Position numbers and translations under genes: made by a program
Assembly (NCBI GenBank): GCA_035637115.1
Contig: DASPXV010000245.1
Coordinates: forward strand, 1 to 63,706
DNA from: JAICSD01 sp035637115
GTDB lineage: Bacteria; Acidobacteriota; Vicinamibacteria; Vicinamibacterales; 2-12-FULL-66-21
Direction of reading: 5' to 3'
Length of the DNA stretch: 63,706 bases
The notes under the pieces: generated by a model
What the model saw: only the letters and a program-made list of their open reading frames with translations
The model's database searches: none
Told to the model about the DNA's origin: nothing
In this document: piece after piece, positions 57,913 through 63,706 of the stretch
Numbering within the stretch: position 1 is the stretch's first letter
Layout: every line of letters starts with the position of its first letter

Positions 57913-57985
57913 TGCCGATTGTCGATTGTCGACTGATGATTCACGGATTGGCGATTGCCGAATGACGGATTGCCGAATGGGCGGC
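57913..57985. repeat. Degenerate 7-mer array (CGATTGC/CGAATGA type)
   Basis: CGATTGT, CGATTGC, CGAATGA and related units between thiI and hpnE. Part of it encodes the hpnE C-terminus (HSAIRHSAIANP). Confidence 0.7.
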
Positions 57986-59314
57986 TGCGTGGCCGGCAAC
58001 GGCCGCACTCTCGATTGTGCCCGGAAGCCCCGTGTCGATCCAGTCGCCCGCGAGGAACAGCCCGTCGACGGGCGTCGTCACTCCGGGACGGGGAGGCTCT
58101 CCTGGCGCGAGAGAGAACGTCGCACGCTTCTCCCGGATAACGGTGCCGCGCAGCAGGACGGCGGCGCGCGCACCCGGAATCGCGGATGCCACCTCGCGCG
58201 CGGCGAGCGTGACCAGGGAGGACGTGTCGCTGCCGACGAGGTGGCCCGCCCCACTCGCGACAAGCGACAGGTGCGACGCGCGCTCGCCGAACGCGTGGCG
58301 CTTGTCGAACACCCACTGCATCTCGCGTCCGGGGAGCCCGACGAAGCCCTCGTCCATGACGGCGCGGTCGTACCACAGGTTGACGGTCACGATTGCCTTC
58401 GACGCCATGCGGGACGCCGAGGCGGCGATTGATGCCATGGGCGCCGTATCTCCCGTCAGCAGCGGCGCCAGCGCGAACCACGGCACCGCGGCGATCGCGC
58501 GCCGGATCGGGAGCCGCTCCCCCCGGATGTCGACTGCCGCCACGCGGCCGTTCTCGATGATGATGCGGGCGAGCGCGTTGAGACGGACTTCTCCGCCGCG
58601 CTCCTCGATGTAGCGCCGGGCGGGAACCGCGTACATCTCGTGCAGCGGCCGCACCGGCAGAACCATCGACGAGAAGCGGCGAGCGGGCCCGAACATGTGT
58701 CCCAGCACGGTGACGAACGGCGCCGCCGCCGCCTGTTCCGGCGCCTGGTTGAGCGCGGCGACGGCAAGCGGCTCCCACAACCATTCGCGCAGCCTTCCGG
58801 TCTGGCCGTGGCGATCGAGCCACGCGGCGACCGTCCCGGGCGTTCGATCCGACTGTCCGCGTGAAATCGTCGTCCGTGCGCGAAGCAGCGGGTACGCGAC
58901 CCGCAGCACGCGGAGGCGATCCGCGAGGCTCAGCGCCTCCCAGGACAGCACGCCGCCGAGCAGGTGCATCGGCGACGGCAGCTCAGGACAGCGCAGCACG
59001 GACCGGCGGCCGTCCGGATCGAGGTATGGAATTTCGAGCGCCGGTTGCACGCGGACGTTGTCCTCCGCCCCGATGCGCCGCAGCAATGCGAACGTCTCGT
59101 GATAGCAACCGAACAGCACGTGCTGGCCGTTGTCGACGAGCTCGCCGGTTTCGCGGTCCACGAACGCGGTCGCCCGTCCGCCGAGGAGTCCTCGCGCCTC
59201 GAGCACGAGCACGCGCTTTCCCGCTTCCGCCAGCGCCGTCGCCGCCGCGAGGCCCGCGACACCTGCGCCGATCACCGCGATATCAAATCCATCCCCTGCC
59301 ACGTCCGTACTCAC
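57941..59314 (-). CDS. hpnE: Hydroxysqualene dehydroxylase HpnE
   Basis: 457 residues, FAD-dependent amine-oxidase-like fold. The N-terminal dinucleotide motif is VIGAGVAGLAAATALAEAGK. Family segments are LLGGRATAFVDRETGE, VDNGQHVLFGCYHETF and the C-terminal FLAGDWIDTGLPGTIESA. It carries out the last step of the HpnCDE route, reducing hydroxysqualene to squalene. The GTG start lies inside the arm of a palindromic element (59301-59403). The C-terminal dozen residues come from a heptamer array. hpnD lies 104 bp upstream on the same strand. Confidence 0.92.
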   Translation of the reverse strand: MSTDVAGDGFDIAVIGAGVAGLAAATALAEAGKRVLVLEARGLLGGRATAFVDRETGELVDNGQHVLFGCYHETFALLRRIGAEDNVRVQPALEIPYLDPDGRRSVLRCPELPSPMHLLGGVLSWEALSLADRLRVLRVAYPLLRARTTISRGQSDRTPGTVAAWLDRHGQTGRLREWLWEPLAVAALNQAPEQAAAAPFVTVLGHMFGPARRFSSMVLPVRPLHEMYAVPARRYIEERGGEVRLNALARIIIENGRVAAVDIRGERLPIRRAIAAVPWFALAPLLTGDTAPMASIAASASRMASKAIVTVNLWYDRAVMDEGFVGLPGREMQWVFDKRHAFGERASHLSLVASGAGHLVGSDTSSLVTLAAREVASAIPGARAAVLLRGTVIREKRATFSLAPGEPPRPGVTTPVDGLFLAGDWIDTGLPGTIESAAVAGHAAAHSAIRHSAIANP

Positions 59315-59403
59315 GCCGAGCTCGCCGAGCTCGCAAAGGCAAGACTACAAGCAAAAGACAAATATCTCTGCGTGCTTGGCGTGCTCCGCGTGAGTACGGA
59401 CGT
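59301..59403. repeat. Palindromic element between hpnD and hpnE
   Basis: Perfect 15-bp outer arms (ACGTCCGTACTCACG / CGTGAGTACGGACGT), extended by imperfect inner arms to about 40 bp each side of a short A-rich centre. The hpnE start codon is in the left arm. Confidence 0.85.
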
Positions 59404-59417
59404 AGACAAGCGAACAA

Positions 59418-60254
59418 TCATCTTCCAGTGATCGCGGTGCGGGCCCAGGTGGCGGCGGCGATGAGCGCACGGCGCGGACGTGGAACGCGGATCACTTCGC
59501 TGAAGACGTCGTAGTCCGCCGCTTCGATGCGATCAAGAATGCCGCGGTAGATGGCGCCCATGATGCGCGCGGCGACGAGTCGGCGCGCGTCGGTGCGCGG
59601 CAGGATGGTGTCGGCGCGGCGATAGTAGTCGCGCGCGCGCTGTGCCTGGAACGCCAGCAGCTGCTTCACCGCGGTCGAACGAACACCGTGGCCCGCGTGG
59701 ATGGCCTCGGCGCCGAGATCCCCCTCGTGACAGCCGAACCGCGCGAAGTCTTTCAACGGAATGTAGACGCGGCCGCGTTCGAGATCTCCGGGCACGTCGC
59801 GGAGGATGTTCGTCAGCTGCAGCGCCACACCAAGATCGATCGCGTACTGCTTCGACGCGGGATCCCTGCAACCGAAGATCTCGATGCACATCAACCCGAC
59901 CGCCGATGCGACACGGATGCAGTACTCATACAGATCCGCGAAAGTTGCGTATCGGCTCGTGTGCAGATCCATCTCGACGCCTTCGATGAGCGCGTCGAAG
60001 GCGGCGCGGGGCAAGTGGAATGGTGCGATCAGAGGCTGCAGGCCGCGCCCCTGTTGCGTGCGTGGCTCGCCACCGTCAAAACAACGCGTGAGCTCCTCGC
60101 GCCACTCGCGCACGCGGACTTCGTGCGTGCCCGCAGGCGCCTCGTCCACCGCGTCGTCCACGGCCCGGCAGAAATCCCAGACTGCGACGATTGCCTTGCG
60201 CTTCTCCGCGGGAAGCACCAGGAACGAATAGTAGAAGCTCGTGTCTCTACCCAC
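59418..60254 (-). CDS. hpnD: Presqualene diphosphate synthase HpnD
   Basis: 278 residues from GTG 60254, overlapping the hpnC stop by 8 bp. Trans-isoprenyl diphosphate synthase fold (squalene/phytoene synthase type). The first Asp motif is FCRAVDDAVDE and the second is QLTNILRDVPGDLERGRVY. It condenses two farnesyl diphosphates to presqualene diphosphate. In-frame codons upstream of GTG lie inside hpnC and are not used. Order hpnC-hpnD-hpnE matches the standard bacterial squalene cluster; no hopene cyclase gene is in the window. Confidence 0.92.
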   Translation of the reverse strand: MGRDTSFYYSFLVLPAEKRKAIVAVWDFCRAVDDAVDEAPAGTHEVRVREWREELTRCFDGGEPRTQQGRGLQPLIAPFHLPRAAFDALIEGVEMDLHTSRYATFADLYEYCIRVASAVGLMCIEIFGCRDPASKQYAIDLGVALQLTNILRDVPGDLERGRVYIPLKDFARFGCHEGDLGAEAIHAGHGVRSTAVKQLLAFQAQRARDYYRRADTILPRTDARRLVAARIMGAIYRGILDRIEAADYDVFSEVIRVPRPRRALIAAATWARTAITGR

Positions 60255-61140
60255 GGGACCGCCATCTGGCCGCGCGCCAGAGAATGACGGAAACGTCGGT
60301 TTTCGTGAGTCTGGGACGGTGCGTGAACATGTCGAAGCTGGCGGCTTCCAGCTTATCGAGAATCCGGTTGCCGCCAAGCCAGGTCGCCCGCAGCTCGAAG
60401 CGCAGACGGCCGCGGACGGCGTCCACGACGGGAGCTCCCACTGCGAACAGCGCGCGCGTTCGCGCAGTCACATCCGCGAGCGCCGCCCGCCAGGCGGGCG
60501 TCATGCGGCCGGCATCGAGGTCTTCGACGCGCGCACCAAGAGGCTGCCACACGGACGCCGGCACGTAAAGACGCCCCTTCTTCCGATCGATACTCAGATC
60601 CTGCCAGAAGTTCGTAAGCTGCAGCGCGGTGCAGACCGCGTCGGATGCCGCATCGAGCTCCGCGCGTTCGTACCCGGCCGCGCGCAGCACGAGCCGTCCC
60701 ACCGGGTTGGCAGAGCGGCGGCAGTAGTCCAGCAGGGCTTCCCACGTCGCGTAGCGCTTGACCTCCACGTCCTGACGAAACGCGCTCAGCAGATCGTGAA
60801 ACAACTCCAGGGGCAGCCGGCATCTTTCGATCGAGTGTCGCAACGCGTGAAATACCTGCGAATGCGGCGTCGCGTCGACCACTCGTTCGCGAACGACGAG
60901 ATCGAGCCGTTGCCCCCAGCGTTCGAGGTCCGCAATCCGTTCCGCGGCAGGGCGATCCCCTTCATCCGCCATGTCGTCCGCGAGCCTCGCGAATGCATAG
61001 ACAGCCGCGATGTGCGGACGCATCCGCGCCGGCAGGAGGCGCGAGGCGACGGGAAAGTTTTCATAATGCGATCGCGCGAGCTGCTCACAGTAGGCGTACG
61101 CGCCTGCCAGCTCGCTGTCCAGCGGGCTCAGCGGGCTCAC
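60247..61140 (-). CDS. hpnC: Hydroxysqualene synthase HpnC
   Basis: 297 residues from GTG 61140 within a GTGA overlap with the adenosyltransferase gene. Squalene/phytoene-synthase fold. The first motif is FARLADDMADEGD and the second is QLTNFWQDLSIDRKKGRLYVP. ALLDYCRRSANPVGRLVLRA is typical of HpnC. It converts presqualene diphosphate to hydroxysqualene, between HpnD and HpnE. An adjacent GTG at 61143 would be an equal alternative start. Confidence 0.92.
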   Translation of the reverse strand: MSPLSPLDSELAGAYAYCEQLARSHYENFPVASRLLPARMRPHIAAVYAFARLADDMADEGDRPAAERIADLERWGQRLDLVVRERVVDATPHSQVFHALRHSIERCRLPLELFHDLLSAFRQDVEVKRYATWEALLDYCRRSANPVGRLVLRAAGYERAELDAASDAVCTALQLTNFWQDLSIDRKKGRLYVPASVWQPLGARVEDLDAGRMTPAWRAALADVTARTRALFAVGAPVVDAVRGRLRFELRATWLGGNRILDKLEAASFDMFTHRPRLTKTDVSVILWRAARWRSRG

Positions 61141-61697
61141 CACTCGATTTCTGGCGTCCCCGCGCGGTGATTGGCGGATCGCGCCATGACGAAGAGCAGA
61201 TCCGACAGGCGGTTGACGTAGACGAGAAGCTCCGCTTCGAACGCGTCGCGATGGGCATCGAGCAGCGCCACCATCGCACGCTCCGCTCGACGGCACGTCG
61301 TCCGCGCGACGTGCAGCGCGGCTCCAGCGGGTGATCCGCCGGCGAGAATGAAGCGGCGCAGCGGCGGCAGCGGCGCTTCGAGCTCGTCGATCCAGTGCTC
61401 GAGCCGCGCGATATCCTCCGATCCGACTGCGGCCTTGGTCACGCGCTCCGCGATCTGATGTGCGGGATCCGCGAGCCGCGCGCCGACCGCGAACAGGTCG
61501 CGCTGGATTCGCTCCAGCATCGGCGGCAGCTCGGGAGAGTTGTTGCCCTGCAGCAGCGTAGCGCGGGCAAACCCGAGCCACGCATTCGCTTCGTCCACGT
61601 CGCCATACGCTGCGACGCGCGGATCTGCTTTCGACACGCGAACGCCGCCGAACAGACCGGTCTCCCCGCTATCGCCGGTCTTGGTATAAATTTTCAC
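61137..61697 (-). CDS. Cob(I)yrinic acid a,c-diamide adenosyltransferase (PduO/MMAB type)
   Basis: 186 residues from GTG 61697. The N-terminal ATP-binding segment is KIYTKTGDSGETGLFGGVRV. The second motif is ARTTCRRAERAMVALLD, which carries the conserved Arg/Glu pair. Four-helix-bundle enzyme that makes adenosylcobalamin from cob(I)alamin and ATP. It is coupled to hpnC by a 4-base overlap, although the pathways are unrelated. TATAAT lies 9 nt upstream of GTG. Its promoter region is shared with divergent mutY. Confidence 0.92.
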   Translation of the reverse strand: MKIYTKTGDSGETGLFGGVRVSKADPRVAAYGDVDEANAWLGFARATLLQGNNSPELPPMLERIQRDLFAVGARLADPAHQIAERVTKAAVGSEDIARLEHWIDELEAPLPPLRRFILAGGSPAGAALHVARTTCRRAERAMVALLDAHRDAFEAELLVYVNRLSDLLFVMARSANHRAGTPEIEW

Positions 61698-61700
61698 GGC

Positions 61701-62441
61701 TTGGGAATTATAAGGGGTTCAAAAGGTTCAAGGGGTTCGAGGGGTTCAAAGGGTTCAAACCGTTCTGCGCTCCCCGAGCCTGTTGATCGGCAGCGGTTTC
61801 GTCGACGACTGCTCGAGTGGTACCGGCGTAATGGACGTGACCTGCCGTGGAGGCGAACCACTGACCCGTACCACATTCTCGTGTCGGAAGTGATGCTTCA
61901 GCAGACGCAGGTCGATCGCGTGCTGCCGAAATACCACGAGTGGCTCGAGAAATACCCGAGCCTCCAGGCCCTGGCGGATGCCCCCGAGAACGACGTCACG
62001 GAAACGTGGCGTCCGCTTGGCTACAACATCCGGCCGCGGCGGCTGCATGCGATCGCGCGTGAGTCCGTTGCCCGCTACGGCGGCGCGCTGCCGTCCGATG
62101 AGACGACGCTCCGGTCGTTCAGAGGCATCGGCGAGTACACGGCCGGTGCGGTCATGAGCTTCGCGTTCGGGCAGCGCGCGGCGATCCTCGATACGAATGT
62201 GGCGCGCGTGCTCTTTCGTGTCTTCATCGGACGCGGCGAGCCGAAAGCGCATGCGATGAAAAAGCGTCTCTGGGAGGTCTCGCGCACGGTGCTGCCCCAC
62301 CGGCACGTGTTCGACTTCAACCAGGCGCTCATGGACTTCGGCGCAACTCTGTGCACCGCGCGAAAGCCCAAGTGCCTGGTCTGCCCGATGCGCACATCCT
62401 GCCTGGCGTACCCGTTCAACCCCGACAACGAGCGCGCGTGA
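61701..62441 (+). CDS. mutY: A/G-specific adenine glycosylase MutY, short form
   Basis: About 246 residues if started at TTG 61701; the start is uncertain because the first 20 codons are a 9-mer repeat and no ATG is available. The HhH-GPD core has SEVMLQQTQVDRVLP (catalytic Glu), LRSFRGIGEYTAGAVMSFAF (hairpin) and ILDTNVARV (catalytic Asp). The iron-sulfur loop is C-x6-C-x2-C-x5-C (CTARKPKCLVCPMRTSC). It removes adenine opposite 8-oxoguanine. The usual C-terminal MutT-like 8-oxoG-reading domain is missing; the protein ends 12 residues after the cluster. A separate Nudix gene overlaps its stop by 4 bases. Confidence 0.9.
   Translation: MGIIRGSKGSRGSRGSKGSNRSALPEPVDRQRFRRRLLEWYRRNGRDLPWRRTTDPYHILVSEVMLQQTQVDRVLPKYHEWLEKYPSLQALADAPENDVTETWRPLGYNIRPRRLHAIARESVARYGGALPSDETTLRSFRGIGEYTAGAVMSFAFGQRAAILDTNVARVLFRVFIGRGEPKAHAMKKRLWEVSRTVLPHRHVFDFNQALMDFGATLCTARKPKCLVCPMRTSCLAYPFNPDNERA
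61714..61758. repeat. 9-mer tandem array (GGGGTTCAA) at the mutY start
   Basis: Five 9-bp units, translated as GSKGSRGSRGSKGSN at the MutY N-terminus. Related 9-mers occur at 37899-37934. Confidence 0.85.
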
Positions 62442-62824
62442 AGATCGTCGTCACCGCCGCGGTCATCGAGACTGGCGGCGCTTACCTCGTGACCCGACGG
62501 CAGCTCGGCGTGCACCTCGAAGGCTATTGGGAGTTTCCCGGCGGGAAATGCGATCCGGGTGAATCGCTCGAGGACTGCCTTCGCCGCGAGCTTCGCGAAG
62601 AATTAGGAACGGACGCCGTCGTCGGGAACGAGATCTTCATGACATCGCACGACTATCCGGAGCGAAGCGTGGAGCTGCATTTCCTGGCGTGCGAGCTCAC
62701 GGGAGAGCCGACGCCGCTCCTCGGGCAGGAAATGCGCTGGGTCATGCGGAAGGACCTGCGGTCGCTGCAGTTTCCGCCGGCAGATAACGACTTGATCGCG
62801 CTACTGGAGCGTGACGACCGGTAA
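62438..62824 (+). CDS. Nudix hydrolase, MutT-like (8-oxo-dGTP diphosphatase type)
   Basis: 128 residues from GTG 62438 (GTGA overlap with mutY). The Nudix box is complete: GGKCDPGESLEDCLRRELREELG (G-x5-E-x7-R-E-x-x-E-E-x-G). EGYWEFPGGK before the box is typical of MutT. It would hydrolyse 8-oxo-dGTP and so remove the oxidised nucleotide before incorporation, while MutY repairs the resulting mispairs. The operon thus holds two arms of the oxidised-guanine defence. The C-terminus overlaps the convergent ygfZ gene by 24 bp. Confidence 0.9.
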   Translation: MKIVVTAAVIETGGAYLVTRRQLGVHLEGYWEFPGGKCDPGESLEDCLRRELREELGTDAVVGNEIFMTSHDYPERSVELHFLACELTGEPTPLLGQEMRWVMRKDLRSLQFPPADNDLIALLERDDR

Positions 62825-63706
62825 GGCCGTCACGACGCCTTCGGCGCCGTCGATTGCAACGTGCGTTCCGGCGGCCGTGAAATCACGATGCAAGTATCCG
62901 AGCGCAATCGGCCGCGCGAGTGCGGGTGACCACGTCGCGCTCGTGATTTTTCCCACCTCGCGCTCGCCTGCGCGAATCGTCGAATTCCGGGCAGGCACAG
63001 GCGCGTCGGCATTGAAAGTCATCGCGACGAGGCGCTTCGCGACGCGTCCGTGCCCGCGATCCTGCACGCGTACGATCACTTCCTGCCCGACGTAACAGCC
63101 CTTGCTCCGAGAAATCGCGCGCTCCTCGAGTCCCGCCTCGAGAGGAATCGTCTCGTTGTCCATGTCGATCCCGAAACGCGGACGGCCGCTCTCGATCCGC
63201 GCGATCTCAAGATCGGCATCCGTCGCCGGCGCCGCGCCCGCCGCCAGGAGCCGTTCACGGACTCCGGCAGCATCGGCAGCGGCTAGGACGATGTCGAAGC
63301 CCGGAACCGGATCGTCGGTCCGCACGAGGAAAGCTTGCGCGTCCGCAATGCGCACGCGACTCACTCCAAAAAGCGTCGCCGGCGCCGATCCTTCGGTTGC
63401 CACCGCTTGCAGCACGCGCACTGCGTCCGGTCCGTACAGACCCAGCTCCACGCGTGTCGCGGTGACATCCTCGACCTTCACGTCCTCCGCGAAAATAAAT
63501 CGGTCGAAATGATCGCGAATGGCCGCCGTGACCTCGGCCGGCACATCGAGCAGCACTGCATCGCCCAGCTCCAGCACGCGCATGTCGGTCATCATCCGCC
63601 CCTGCGCGGTGAGCATCGTCGCGTAACAGCCTGTTCCTGGAGTCAACGCTTCGATGTCGTTCGTGAGCAGACCCTGCAGGTAAGACCGGCGGTCCGCGCC
63701 GGTGAG
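62801..63706 (-). CDS. ygfZ: Folate-binding protein YgfZ (partial, 5' end off window)
   Basis: 301 codons to the window edge; the N-terminus continues outside. Aminomethyltransferase-like fold (GcvT family). The signature KGCYVGQEVIVR (Cys essential in YgfZ) follows IDMDNETIPLEAGLEE. The N-terminal part has LQGLLTNDIEALTPGTGCYA and MLTAQGRMMTDMRV. YgfZ/IBA57 proteins assist maturation or repair of certain iron-sulfur enzymes using tetrahydrofolate. Convergent with the Nudix gene. Confidence 0.93.
   Translation of the reverse strand, partial: LTGADRRSYLQGLLTNDIEALTPGTGCYATMLTAQGRMMTDMRVLELGDAVLLDVPAEVTAAIRDHFDRFIFAEDVKVEDVTATRVELGLYGPDAVRVLQAVATEGSAPATLFGVSRVRIADAQAFLVRTDDPVPGFDIVLAAADAAGVRERLLAAGAAPATDADLEIARIESGRPRFGIDMDNETIPLEAGLEERAISRSKGCYVGQEVIVRVQDRGHGRVAKRLVAMTFNADAPVPARNSTIRAGEREVGKITSATWSPALARPIALGYLHRDFTAAGTHVAIDGAEGVVTALPVVTLQ

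Noticed and set aside
61395..61700. N-terminal extension of MutY
   Set aside because: Antisense to the adenosyltransferase gene and lacks any MutY homology.

Overview
The window is about 64 kb of high-GC bacterial chromosome. The gene families point to Acidobacteriota, most likely class Vicinamibacteria: two Oar-like TonB-dependent receptors with an N-terminal carboxypeptidase-regulatory domain, two VWFA-related proteins of the acidobacterial type, sulfatase-like proteins fused to TPR repeats, HpnCDE squalene synthesis, and C-termini carrying the FRLKAEA-type repeat peptide. This assignment is inferred from gene content; no rRNA is present.

Layout. 1-2.5 kb is the end of an integrated element: a partial DUF5615 PIN-like gene, an orphan antitoxin-like gene, an excisionase-like HTH gene and a tyrosine integrase that ends 20 bp from the 3' end of tRNA-Glu(CTC). 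2.9-8.5 kb holds an M23 peptidase and a cytochrome-oxidase assembly cluster (cupredoxin lipoprotein, heme A synthase, heme O synthase, DUF420 protein), then a membrane diguanylate cyclase. 8.6-11.0 kb (minus) encodes a beta-lactamase-like/NamZ (DUF1343) fusion. 11.0-20.7 kb is a tightly packed plus-strand operon: two sulfatase-fold TPR proteins, two VWFA-related proteins and a beta-propeller protein. 20.7-25.8 kb (minus) has a surface lipoprotein and a TonB receptor. 26-33.5 kb is a fatty-acid beta-oxidation operon like Bacillus fadNAE, led by a TetR/FadR-like regulator with a matching operator. 33.5-37.9 kb (minus) is an RND efflux pair. 38-43.5 kb has a DUF1684 lipoprotein, a HAD phosphatase, a SirB1-like protein and a second TonB receptor. 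43.7-49.8 kb has a HAD nucleotidase, GDP-fucose synthase, an M20 peptidase, a thiosulfate sulfurtransferase, a membrane protein with a winged-helix regulator, and an MBL hydrolase. 49.8-52.3 kb is a LolA-like/MMPL/outer-membrane-protein operon whose MMPL gene is wrecked. 52.3-63.7 kb is mainly housekeeping: a small thioredoxin-fold protein, a thioesterase, ThyX, peptide deformylase, a LacD-like aldolase, ThiI, hpnE-hpnD-hpnC, a cobalamin adenosyltransferase, MutY, a Nudix hydrolase and YgfZ.

Two genome-wide signals stand out. (1) Many transcription units start with a -10 hexamer exactly 6 nt before ATG/GTG, which implies leaderless mRNAs. In two divergent gene pairs the overlapping -10 boxes of both genes share one site. 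(2) The window is studded with short tandem arrays of 7-mers (or 9-mers), each array with its own word, lying between genes and sometimes inside reading frames. There are also two families of palindromic repeats (a CTTCCGCCT/AGGCGGAAG type and a CACAAAG type) that abut or enter coding sequences. Several start codons below were moved from the longest frame on the basis of the -10 rule, 4-base ATGA/GTGA overlaps or signal peptides. Two genes (fadE 3' end, MMPL) carry apparent frameshifts that could be real or assembly errors.
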